A stretch of DNA of 64,000 nucleotides from Todiramphus chloris collaris (lineage: Eukaryota > Chordata > Aves > Coraciiformes > Alcedinidae). The notes below the pieces were generated by a model. The model ran no database searches. It saw only the letters and a list, made by a program, of their open reading frames with translations, and had not been told where the DNA came from. Both the position numbers and the translations under genes were made by a program. Shown here one piece after another: positions 37,021 through 48,306 of the stretch (the stretch's first letter is position 1; every line of letters begins with the position of its first letter). Where the stretch lies: contig JANVCC010000021.1 of the NCBI GenBank assembly GCA_025345505.1, forward strand, positions 25,593,440-25,657,439, written 5' to 3'.

Positions 37021-37260
37021 TAAAACGTGTCTCTGAGCTTAGGGCTAGGGTTTGATTAATGCGTGATTTCCTCTTTAAAATTAGAAACAGGAATCATGAG
37101 TGATGGTTAATAATTTTCATTTGCTCTTCTGCTCTGTTTTCCAAGCAGTCTAATTAAGGCCTGGTTCCCAAGCTTGATTAGGCTTCTTTTACATCTGACT
37201 GCAGTTTGCAGATAGTGCTTCCAGGCAGGAACTCATGCTTATTTGCAGTAAATGGGAACA
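37021..37260. promoter_or_regulatory. Candidate conserved non-coding element with homeobox-type sites
   Basis: This block has no repeat character and contains GATTAAT followed by GTGATTT (37,054-37,069), TAATTAA (37,151-37,157) and TTGATTAGG (37,175-37,182). These are core motifs of homeodomain factors, and such mixtures are common in developmental enhancers of vertebrate gene deserts. The call rests on composition only. Confidence 0.15.
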
Positions 37261-40200
37261 ATCTGGGAGGGAACAAGAAGATTGGGGTTTGGGGGGGTTT
37301 GTTGCTTTTTTTTTTTTTCCCCCTCCCTTAATTAGAGAAATTGTAGCATCTCTTGCAGGAACCAACAACATCATTTAACTATAAATGTCAGAAGTGAAGA
37401 CACAGTAATGAGGCCTGAAGTCACATTTGCTGAACTGTGCGTTGTAGTCATGCCATTAGAGACAGCTGTTTTGCACTTCTACCAAGTCTGTTGGGTTGCA
37501 GGGTAGTCAGTCTATGCCATCTGAATTTTACATGTACCCTTAAAGTTGTAAAAGGTCTGTACAAACATCCTATTCACAAGGTCTCTGACCTGGTGCCTCC
37601 TTGGGATATTGAACAGTGCTGCCTACACATCCTAGCAGTGGGGAAGATGCCTTTTCCTGCAGCTATCTATCTATCCATCCCAACAGCAATTCCTAAAACA
37701 AGTTCCCTTGTTACTACCATATGATACTATACACGTGGTTATATGTGATCCATGACATCTGTTTCAAAGACTTGCTCAGTCCTCAGAAAAGAAGAAAGTT
37801 CCTCTCCTAAATTCTCATTGTACACTGTCAGGACACATCTATTTGCTAACTCCAAGGACTTCTTCATCACTGCATTGGTATGGCACTCAGCTAGGTGCTC
37901 CGTCCTGTCAGAAAATATTCTCAGAAAGTGGACTCTTTCTGTTCACTGTGCTCCCCTGACTCCATCTTAATCACTGTGTAATCTGGTACTTCTTAAAAGC
38001 TGTTTTGCTGGTGATGATGTATCAAAAAGCCCAGAAGCATTAACATGCTTTAAATTACACATACCTTCCTTTAATAAGGTCCTTGTTCTGAAATAGACAG
38101 AATTTTTACATTATTGTTCATCCTGTATGGGTGTTTTGTTTTTTTCATGTAGTTAATATAGTTGCTGTATGCTGACAGGAAGAAGAGTTAATGTAAGTTG
38201 GTTTTTTTGGGTTGTTTTGGGTTTTTTTCCTATACAGTTCTTATTTAAAAGATAAGTGCACTTTAAAGTAGTTCTATCGGATACCATGCACTAAAATTGT
38301 TATTAGCAGAGGAAAATCCCACTGTTTATAGATGTTAGCTGTCTGATTCAGCATCTATTACTACTAATTACAGCTTCATGCTATAAATCAAATGAGCCTT
38401 TGGCATAAATAAAAATAACCATTGTCAATATTAATGATATCTAGATGATACAAACAGTGTCCACATACTTTACATAAAGGGGATGTTCATACAGCAAGAT
38501 CCAGTTAATGTTCTAATGATAAAAACAGACTGGGACAGTTCAGAGGCATTATATCCCAAAGGAAGCTCATTTCATGGCAACCACTACAGCCTTCTATGAT
38601 ATGAAGTAGGCATTGAATTAAAATGAGCTTTTGAAATCCCTATTTTAGAAATAGAGCTTTGGCTTTTTGCACCACCAGTTTTCCTCTAGTACCAAGCTGT
38701 GTTACTATAATGCACAGTTTTAATGAAAGCTAGAGGCAGGCTCATTTTTATCTTTTTCTCCCTGAGGCTAGTGGTAAGATTACTCCCAGAGAGAGAGGGA
38801 AATCAGGACTCCCATGTAGTTTGTACATCTGATCCAATAGGATAAGCCACAGCTCAGTGCAGTACTAATCCAAGAACCAAAATCTCCCTTCTTCTTTACA
38901 GGATACAGATCAAGCTGTGTCTAGGTTCTCATTTCTCTTAGCATCATCACCTATTATCTGAACTGAACTCAGGACTGTCTGGATGAGGTAGGTTTCAGTG
39001 TATCTAACAGATGAAGCCTCTTCTGTGATTTAGGTGAAACATAGATGAAGTATAAATTAATCACTTGGCCACCCACTTTTCTCTTCCAGGTGAATGACAA
39101 ACTCAGGGACTGTGTTTCTTTCTCCAGAACAAAAGTTTTTTTACATTTTTAAGTCTCTAATTTTACATACTATTTGTGAGAAGGCAATAGGAAATGTTCT
39201 ATGATATTTAAGTGTCTGAAATACAAATTAGATAGAATTTAGACACTTCGAACTTGCCCCCTTAAATATCTCAACATACAAGTTGGCTATGAAATGTCAG
39301 TATTATCCTAACCTCAATTTCATTTTTCTTTTTGTATTTATTGCTTCATTTCTCTTTCTCCAGATAAATACATACTATTTAAATTTATTTCTTATTTTTA
39401 AAAAGCATGATTAAAATACATTTTTGTACACATGAAGAGAAAACTACAGAACTCCTCCACCATATTTTTGCACAGAAAAAGGAAAACAAATTTTATTACA
39501 CATCTCCATATTTATTGATTTATTTTGGTTAAAGAACAACATCACTACCATGACAAGGCTGTATTTTAGGGAGAGGAGAACAAATGGAATAGGAAATCAA
39601 GTTCTTCTTGTACTGGAAGGGGAAATTGAATTAAAAAGCAGTTGTTAAACATTTTGGGTGACTTGCTGAAAGATTAATAAATCATGTTATTGTGTTCAGA
39701 ACTTATATTTTCCATCTAAATGTCTAAGTGGTTTTCCGGCTAGAAGTTTGGGGTGTGTTTGGGGAAGAGAAACCATCTGACTTTTGGATGACTCAAACAC
39801 ATAAAATGCAAGCAACAAAGGCATTATATACCTTGCTAGTACACTTTACACACTTCACTCTTCTCTCTAACAGACACAAACTGAAGATTACATCTAATGC
39901 TTTGTTATTAGTCTACTTTGTCCTCTTTACATCACTAAGGCATAAGTCGGAAATGCTTGTTATATCTGGAAGAAGACTATGTTCCAAGTTATTTTTGGTC
40001 CTTTGATATGTAAGGACTTCATTCATTTAAACTATTTTATCGTAGAGTTTGGCACATCAGTTAGGATTGGTACTGGGGTGAGGCTGTTCATTTTACTTGT
40101 TATTAAAGTTGCCCAACACTTCCCATTATAAAGCCTGTTTTCAGCTGCATATCACTTTGCCAAACCTTAAATGTTTGGGCTGAAATTTTCCATGCCAGGT

Positions 40201-41087
40201 GTCTGCCTCAGGCAGAAATATTTCAGGAAGTTTCATCCAAAATGGTACAGCTGTTTCTGAGAATGGGGTTAAAGAAAATCTGTTGTTTAGCAATGTTGAA
40301 AAAATACTGGTGACCTTTTCTTGGAGAAGTTCAAGTGTTTTTAAGCACAAAGCAGAAGTTTGAAGTTTGGGGTGACAGGAAAGTGGAGAGGAAGAGCTGC
40401 CTCTCTGTCAGTGATGTATGTCTGTATAGAAATGTCCAAACTTTAAAACTTTCAAAAGTCTCCCTTTTTAACGTATTCAGCAAGGACTTGTAAGCTCAAA
40501 GTCTTGAGCTCTAATCTCTGCTGAAGTCCCTTTGCTTGTTTTTTTTTTTTTTTCCCCTACTCTTCAGGTGACACTCTGGGACTAAAACCATCCGGTAGAG
40601 AGCATTAAGGAAAGAGACTTATGCAGAGCTTAGTCTACATCAAGCAGAGCCTAAATTTAGTCATTACAATCCTGTGAAAGTGGGGTCCTCACTGGGTATG
40701 ACCCTGTTCCTCATTACACTTTCTGCTCACCCAATCATGCATGTGCTTTCCCAAAGGAAGCAAACTAGAACTACAGGGGAAGAGTTGAGCCTCCCCAGTG
40801 ACTGTTCATTTCTTCCATCTATCCTAACTGTGGATGCTGACACTGGAGTAACTCAACCACTGGTACCTTGGACACGGGGAGCAGGAGCAGTCTGAGGCTA
40901 TTCATGGGCACACAGCTGCACACTGGCCAGGACACAAGGGAGGGGGGAGAATAAACCTGCCAAAAGCCTGGGAGGAGATATGGAAGTGTGGAAAACATGG
41001 TGGTATGGGGACTGGAAGCCAGGCAAAAGGAGTAAGCAAGGCAAGGAGAAATAAAAGATGTGGAAATATATGGCAAAAATGGGGGCC
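37261..41087. other. Non-coding sequence, nothing recognised
   Basis: AT-rich unique sequence with T homopolymers (37,309-37,318; 40,540-40,553). The open frames around 37,437-37,970 and 40,674-40,895 lack domains. A purine-rich strand begins near 40,990. Confidence 0.4.
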
Positions 41088-41240
41088 GGGGGGGGGGGGG
41101 GGGGAAGGTGAGAAAAAAGAAAAAAAAGAAAAACTAAAGCAAGAAGAATGGGATAAAAGCAGAGAAAGAAGCTCACTGGAAAGAAGCAGTCAGAGGGACA
41201 GCTGGAAAACTCATCCTGAACATGGACAACAGTAAGAGAG
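40990..41240. repeat. Purine-rich tract with a run of 17 G
   Basis: The plus strand is strongly A/G for about 250 bases, including GGGGGCC followed by 17 G at 41,088-41,104. The composition resembles the tract at 6063-6420. It is low-complexity; open frames on both strands here are by-products. Confidence 0.65.
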
Positions 41241-44200
41241 ATGAGTGATAGCGATGAAGTATGGAGACAAGCCTGGAGTAAGAGGGATCTTGGACCAGGT
41301 GCCTAAAGCAGGAAAGTGTGGCACACAGAGGTGGCAAAGGGGAACCAAACTCAGGATGGAAAGAGCTGTAGGTTCTCAGCAGTGTTTTCCTCTGGACATG
41401 CAGCCAGACCAATTGATACCACATGTAACAGTAAAATTCAAAGGGCTAGGACATGGGCTCAAGCACTATATCACAACCAAGCTACTTGATATTAATTGCA
41501 TTCCCTGACACAGTTTTTTTGTCTGAATACCAGTCTCACAGACCATTCCCAGGCATAGTTTTGGGATAACACAAGAGCCACAGATTGCTCACAGTTGTTG
41601 CTATAGATGAAGGCAACCTGCACAGAGGTAAAAGACTATTTAGCTACATGGGTGCAAACTGTGCCATGCCACATGCCCAGAAACAGAGGATGGGCCTTGG
41701 TTCACATTATTTACTACTATAGACATTGCCTAAGGCTATAACTGTACTGTTAAATGAAAAAGGGCCAGGGAATGATTCAAGCACTAAACCGATGATTGTT
41801 CATACAGATTAAGAGTTAGCTCACTCACAGTCAATTTTGGACCACTAAACCTAGGAAAAATCTACTTCAGATTTTGGTATTGTGAATGTGAGGTGTGAGG
41901 TGTCACTTGGCCTAGGTAGGGGACAAGTCAGCAGGCTTTTTTACTTAGTGCGTGATAGAGAGAGAGATGGAAATCAAACACTTCTGGAAATTAATCGACT
42001 GTAGAGAAAAAGAAAGATGACTTCAATGTGAAGTTAACAAGACTGTCAAAATGTACTAAAAAACCAAATACCACTTTACAGAGTTCATTTCATGCTTTTG
42101 TTTTGGCTATCAAGTTGTATTTATAAGGAAAAAACTTATGAAATAAAAGAGTAAAACCAAAGACAATCCTAAGTGTACATTATAACTGACAAAACCCAGT
42201 CAGGTCATTTTTGCAGAAATAGAGGCAATCAAGACACGTATCAATAGGTACTGTGCAGTGATGAAGTAACCTTTCAGCTGCCTTTGACAACAAACCACAA
42301 GTGACATTTTGCAGTCCCTGGTTTTATAAATTGCAACCTTAAAATACAGCCAAGGATATCAACACCTGCTTAGCTGATCTTGTATTAAATCCAGGTAGAA
42401 GTTGTCAGAACTTCATTTCAGTGTAGGCAGGCCTATGCAGGAACCAAGGAGTGGCCTGTGCAAGTTTTTATGGCATACTAAATCAGTGTGGAAAACTTTC
42501 AGCCCACATTCCTCTTTTTGCCCACTGATATGAAGTATGTTTGGCAGATCAAAGTTAATATTAGAGGATGAATACTGATGGTTTTTTCAGTAGATCAGAT
42601 CTCACAGATCTGGCTAAAAAATATATAGTGTGTTCCTGAAGGCACAGATACGGAAAAAAATGCCAGGGGGCATAGAGGAAATGATACATGTCAATACAAA
42701 TAACTATCACTCTGGGTGAAATTCCAGCCCATGAACTTCATTAATTTGGTGGTAGTTTGCCAGATTGCAAATCCCACCAACGGAACATGTAAAAAACATT
42801 AAAACAGAGGATTCAATGATTCTCCGATGATCTTCTTCTCAGTTTGCACTATTCCTTTAAACCACAGTTAAACTACCTATCTTCATCCTCATCCTAAGCA
42901 GCTATTGTGAAGTCTCAGCTTACACCATAAAGATAATAGATGACATGAACAATCTTCTGTAGATTTCAGCAATTCTCCACAAAGCCTAATGCTAAATTTA
43001 AGATAGCTACTAGCACAGATTGTTCAGTCCAACAGTACAGAAAAACACCTTTTCCTGACACTTGCAAACCAGCGCTAGACTTCATTCATATAGGTAAATT
43101 CAAAGCTATATACACTGTGATTCATGAAAGCCACACAAAACCTAGAATATCCTCTAAAATATATGTGCAAATATTTGAGACTTGGTGGGTACATACTTGC
43201 TCTAGGAAGGTATAAGGATGAAAAGAAAGTCATGGAGGTTGAGAATAGGAATACATGAGTGCTGTTTAGGTGATACACAAATCAGCTGATTGCTCCCTTG
43301 CTTTCCATGGCTTACACTGGCAAGATAAGCCCCCTAGCAACCATAACACTAAACTAACCACGTATCTCATGGTGATAATACAACTATTTTCAAGTTCACT
43401 TTGCCATAGACCTAAAATAGACTCTTCAGAACAATCATAGAGTAAATCTGTAACTTTCAGACACCAGATCTTGGCTTCTGAGAGTGTCACAAGGAAACAA
43501 GGGACATCAAGAGAGACAACACAATGGGAGCTGCAAGAAATGTGAAGTTTTGAGAATCAGGCTATTTACTGAAGACAGAAAGGACTTTGTGGTTGATCAG
43601 GTTTATTTTCCTACTATTGCAGATAGCCATATCATACGATCTTCCTCATAAACTTAAGAAACTGTATTTAAAAAAGGATTGTCTTGTTTGTTTGTTTAAC
43701 CACTCTAATCTGTTTTGCATCCTCAGTAGTTCAGCAATTAAAAACTTCCTTCTCATTTGCACATATTCCTGGCTACTTTACATGCACCTAGTTTTTATGC
43801 CAACATTGCCCATTATCACAGCTTTTTCCCTTTCTGGCATTAAGTCCTGAATATATTTAGAGACAGTACTCAAACCCTCATCTCAGTCTTCATTTCAGTA
43901 AGTTAAATACTATGCCTACTCAGCTTTTTCTCAAAAGATAGATTCTGGATTTCCCTAGCCTTCGTGATTCTTTCTTTTTCAGCTTCACATATTTTTAAAC
44001 ATATGGATGGTCAAAACTGTAAATAATGTGAAGGAGGCCTCACCAAAGCCTTGTCTGAGTCTCTGTACCTCTGATATATTCTATGTGTCATGTGTCTTTT
44101 TCAGTACTATATCACATTGCTGTGATTAATTAGCACATCCTGTCTTTCCTCTCAGGAAGACATCTTGCAGATGATAACTGGAATTCTTAGAATCCTCTTC

Positions 44201-44584
44201 CTCCAAGTTGGTCTGTCATCTGTGTTGTCAATGCCTCCCCATTTTGTATCACACACATTTTATCAATGGAGAATAGCAATTAAAATACTAAATAAGACCA
44301 GTCTCAAGCATGATCTTTGTAACACTTCTTGAGGAATCTTGCTGAAATACAATTTTTAACCTTTTCAACTCTACATGTTTGATTTCCTTCTTAACTGGTC
44401 TCTTCCCAAATTCTTAATCTTAAGCTTTATTCCCCAGATAGTTCAACCATATTCTCCACTAACTCTGTCTACCTACATTACTACTGTTCTTATTGTGTAA
44501 ATCCTTCCTTGTTTCTTTCTGTGCACATTTATGCCCTCTTGTATTCCTTTATCCATAGATATGTATTTAAATTAGCTGTTGATG

Positions 44585-44586
<2 letters not shown>
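41241..44586. other. Non-coding AT-rich sequence, nothing recognised
   Basis: Unique sequence. No coding or repeat signature. A short GTGAGGTGTGAGGTGTCAC patch lies near 41,889-41,907. Confidence 0.4.

Positions 44587-44616
<30 letters not shown>
44587..44616. repeat. Poly-T run (30 T)
   Basis: Uninterrupted 30-base T homopolymer. No retro-copy was recognised on either side. Confidence 0.95.
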
Positions 44617-44617
<1 letters not shown>

Positions 44618-45061
44618 TAGTTTCTCAGTATATAGTTATGGATTCAAACATTTCCCTCCAAGCTATTAATATTGAAACTAATTTTGTCAAACAATACATT
44701 TAATGTGCTCATTACCGAACAGTGAAAGATACTGAGTAGCTTGTCCACAGCTTGCTGATGTTAACGGAAAGATTCCTTCCTGGCTTCCATGGTCATTTGG
44801 AACAGTTACACAAAACTAAATGCAAACTGTTTCAGAACCAGTACATGGTAGTTCTAAGTAGCTCAGCCAAACCACAGAATAGCCTATAACCCTCTGCTGT
44901 TTTGCTGGGTTGGAGAAGCACCATGTATTTGTACAGACTGTATCAACATATGCAATGGAAAAAAAAACTCAACATGAAAAACATTCCATTGCATCTGACA
45001 TATAAATATCACACTCAGACACTGCAGCACAATGTAAAATCAAGTACACAAGTCTGACACT

Positions 45062-45256
45062 GAATCACAAAATTGCAGAATAGTTGAAGCCACCTCTGGA
45101 AGTCATCTGGTCCAAACCCTCTGCTCAAGCAGGGCCATTTACAACCAGTTGCCTGGAAACATGTCTAGACAGCTTTTGAACATCTCCAAGGATGGAGACT
45201 GTACCATGTCTCTTGTAACCTGTGCTAGTGCTAGGTCACCCTTACTGTAAGCTGTC
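45062..45256 (-). mobile_element. CR1 LINE 3' fragment (reverse)
   Basis: On the plus strand this starts with a decayed reversed terminal motif (GAATCACAAAATTGCAGAAT). It continues through recognisable reverse-complement CR1 tail blocks such as GTCATCTGGTCCAAACCC, CTGCTCAAGCAGGGCCA, ATCTCCAAGGATGGAGACT and AACCTGTGCTAGTGCTAGGT. It is clearly more diverged than the copy at 53.3 kb. The far edge is approximate. Confidence 0.85.
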
Positions 45257-46310
45257 CTGTAGCAGCATCCAGGGTCACACTGTGATGACACCACCAATAT
45301 GGTCCCATATTGTTATGACACCACTTCAGGAACCATCCTTTTCTTCTCTCAAGTTATTTCAAAAAATGAGAATCACAACTTTCCAGGTGTTCTGTATTTA
45401 CACAGCATGTCAATTCACAGTTCTAGGAAAGTCTGCTGATGGGTTTGTTTTGGAGTTTTGCGTGTGGGGTTTTTTTCCTTTAGACACAATATTAGGTTTT
45501 GTGAAATAACAATGTAGATCAAACTTCTTCAGCGTTGAAGAGCTTTTAATGCCTTAATGTTTTCATGTCATTCTTTATCATCTTATGTATGGCAACACCA
45601 AATAAACAGCAAGCTAGCATCTGTCATGAATTATCAAATTCAAACCTGCTAGTACATTCTACATCACATCTGCTTTCTTCACAGCTAAAATAAGAGAGGT
45701 GAAGAACAAGGGAAGTCCTTCTAGCTCCCTAATGACATTGTAGTTATTTAAAGCTTCCCAGGATTGCTTTTCTGTGTTTGAGGTCTGTGGGATAATATTA
45801 CTGTGTAAATTGTCTGAGCAAAAATAGAAGTCAGATAGTTCCAATAAGATTTTCTTATTTTCCTCTTAGAGGCAAAAATTTTATTGAAACCTTAATATAA
45901 CCAGTAGAAATATGAGAAGAAATTCTCACTAAAAAATGCTGATTGGTGAAAGTGCTTGCAAACCACATTTCATTTTGACTCAGATTGTTCTCTCCTTAGA
46001 ACAGGCAAGATAAAAAAGGTAGATCTCTTGGTAATTACTTCATCATGAAGCCTTAAAATATAATGCAGGAATCACTGAATTTGCAATGACAATCTTTTTT
46101 TTTTGACCATTACTGTGGTGATGTTCCAGCAGGAAAGCAACAAGAATCTGACAGTTAAAGTTGTCATTCTCTGAGCTAGGAACAGAACTGGAGGTCTTGG
46201 AAAAAGTGAAACATTTACACTATCGCTCTATCCCATATTTCTCTGCAGAAATTAGAATGCTTTAGTTATGCTGTCTCTAAGCTACTTAATATCGCCTAGA
46301 GCTTTGTTGT
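45257..46310. other. Non-coding, nothing recognised
   Basis: Unique AT-rich sequence. A repeated GTGATGACACCAC / GTTATGACACCAC pair occurs at 45,282-45,326. Confidence 0.4.
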
Positions 46311-46494
46311 TGGTTTTTTTTTTTTTTTCCTTTTGGAAGTTTTGGGATTTTTGTGAGGTTTTTTTGTGTGTGTGTGATTTTGTTTGTTTGTTTGTTTGTT
46401 TGGTGTGGTTTTGTTTTGTTTGGTTTTTTGTTGTTTTGGGGTTTTTTTTTAGGTTTTGTTTTTGTTTGTTGTTGTTGTTTGGTTGTTTTTTTCA
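46311..46494. repeat. T/G-only low-complexity tract with (TTTG)n
   Basis: For about 180 bases the plus strand is almost entirely T and G, including a TTTG microsatellite (about 46,379-46,401), a short GT run and several G-poor T runs. The long open frames on both strands (46,268-46,693 plus, 46,286-46,546 minus) exist only because of this composition and are not genes. Confidence 0.9.
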
Positions 46495-48194
46495 TTGTCT
46501 GGTTAGCATTCTGTCTGCTTGTATTTCTTCTATGTACCAAACTCATGAGCTTTGCTGCTTGGGAGAAGTAACCATCATGTTCCTTTGGGCCTTCAGAAAC
46601 ACTCAGCCAAACTGCATTTCAGTCATAAAAACAGCAATAATCACTCTATTCTTCATCCAAGAGACAGAAGTGTGGGATGAAAAAGGTATTTGAAATATAA
46701 CATTATTAATACAGAATTAATTGAGGAAAATGACATAATACAATGCAACATAATATAAAACCAAAACAATCTCTAAAGTATAGCTTTAATTATTTCTATA
46801 TTCTGCACCTTATGTGTGATCAGACTTATTTTCAAACTGGGTAAAAGCATCATTTTTGGGGTTCAATCCCAGGTGCCAAATTTCAGTCCAGAATGATTTT
46901 TTTTCAGCTAAGTTATAAATCCCTGAAAACACGGGGATATAATGGAAACACTGACTACAATATCATACATAAAAGCCTTCCTCTGAAGGATTTCCAAGAT
47001 TTCCAGTTCATAAAAAGTTTAATGTTTCAATTGAGACTTACACCAAACTTCAAATAATGACACACTAAAAATGATAGTAAGCAGTACAAATAGAGTAAAC
47101 TTACTCATGATGCATTGATAGTAACTGTTCATGTCCCAGCTTGGTGAAAAACACCAAGCTAAAAAGCAGCATCATAGCCCATATCCTGTAAAACCACACA
47201 TTTACATCCAAGTAGGCTTCACTATAGTTGGAACTCAACCAATGGCATATTATTTCCAGTAAGAATGTTTCTATTGTAAAATAAATAATATATTTTTCAC
47301 ATCACTGTTCTTTATATTTAAAAAACATTTTACAGTTAATTTTTGTTTCTCCCACAAGGTAATGTTGTAAACATTTATCCTTGAAGGCAAACCTTATTGT
47401 TTTCCTTAGCTTTGACCCATTAAAACTGTTGTTCCATTTGCATTTTCCTATGTTTCAAAGGTTATACTAACTAAACAAATACAGACTTTGTAAGGGAGAA
47501 TTCATATACTTGTTTCTGTTATGGAACTGCTGATTTCTCTGATGTTAAGTAAGGTATATGCCTGGAAACAGTTTTCTGAAATTTTTACTTTTTGTTCAGT
47601 AGTGCAAAGTACACTTTAATCATTAACATGCAGACATCACTAGTTCTTATTGATTTTCAGTGATATGGGGGTTATTTTTTTTTCCTTTTTTTGGTGAGGT
47701 CTGAACCAATGGGCTCATATTCTTTTGATCCTATGCTGTTAGCCTTCTATGGTTTGGTACATTTACCAATATCATCCTACATTAAATATACTACAGAAAA
47801 TAGTCCAATGAAAGAAAAATGAACATAAGGCATTTGCATAATGATTTGCAGCTTTGAACTTGGAACAAAAAAATCTGAACTCTTCTGCCTTGGCAAGACG
47901 GTGCTCAAACTTGTCTATCTTAGAATAAGGCTGCTCTAAGATATCAGTATAGGCAGACCATTTCCTCATATTCCTTTTCCTTCTTCAAGTACTCACCAGG
48001 GAGAGATATCCAGCTAATTCTGAAGACCTATCCTTGACCACTAACATGGGAGGAAACCCAGGGCAACAAGACTCTTATCATAAGCACTTCAGCTAAACAT
48101 CTAAGAAAGGTGAAGTGACCTTGGGCCTTGAACGAGAGTTCACCGAGCTCAAGTGGACAACTAGAGAGATGCTAGACCAGCTTCTGAGGAGTGT
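46495..48194. other. Non-coding AT-rich sequence, nothing recognised
   Basis: No coding domain or repeat recognised. Confidence 0.4.
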
Positions 48195-48306
48195 CCCAAC
48201 ATTAAGAAAGTATTTCAACTCTGTGGTTAGTACAAACCATGCTGGAAAGCCCAACATTAAGAAAGTATTTCAACTCTGTGGTTAGTACAAACCATGCTGG
48301 AAAGCC
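48195..48306. repeat. Exact 55-bp tandem duplication, two copies
   Basis: The 55-base unit 48,195-48,249 (beginning CCCAACATTAAGAAAG) is repeated without any mismatch at 48,250-48,304, and two further bases continue the period. The unit has normal complexity, so it is a discrete duplication and not a microsatellite. Confidence 0.98.

Noticed and set aside
37041..37050. TTAGGGCTAGGG resembling telomere repeats
   Set aside because: Only one exact hexamer plus a degenerate one; this is expected by chance.
44587..44616. Poly-T run as the tail of a processed pseudogene
   Set aside because: No coding similarity on the adjacent sequence and no flanking duplication. CR1 does not make poly-A-tailed copies efficiently, so retrocopies are rare in birds.
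46268..46693. 141-codon open frame on the plus strand, with an opposing lysine/asparagine-rich frame
   Set aside because: Both arise from the T/G low-complexity tract and consist mainly of phenylalanine, valine and cysteine, or of lysine, threonine and glutamine on the other strand.
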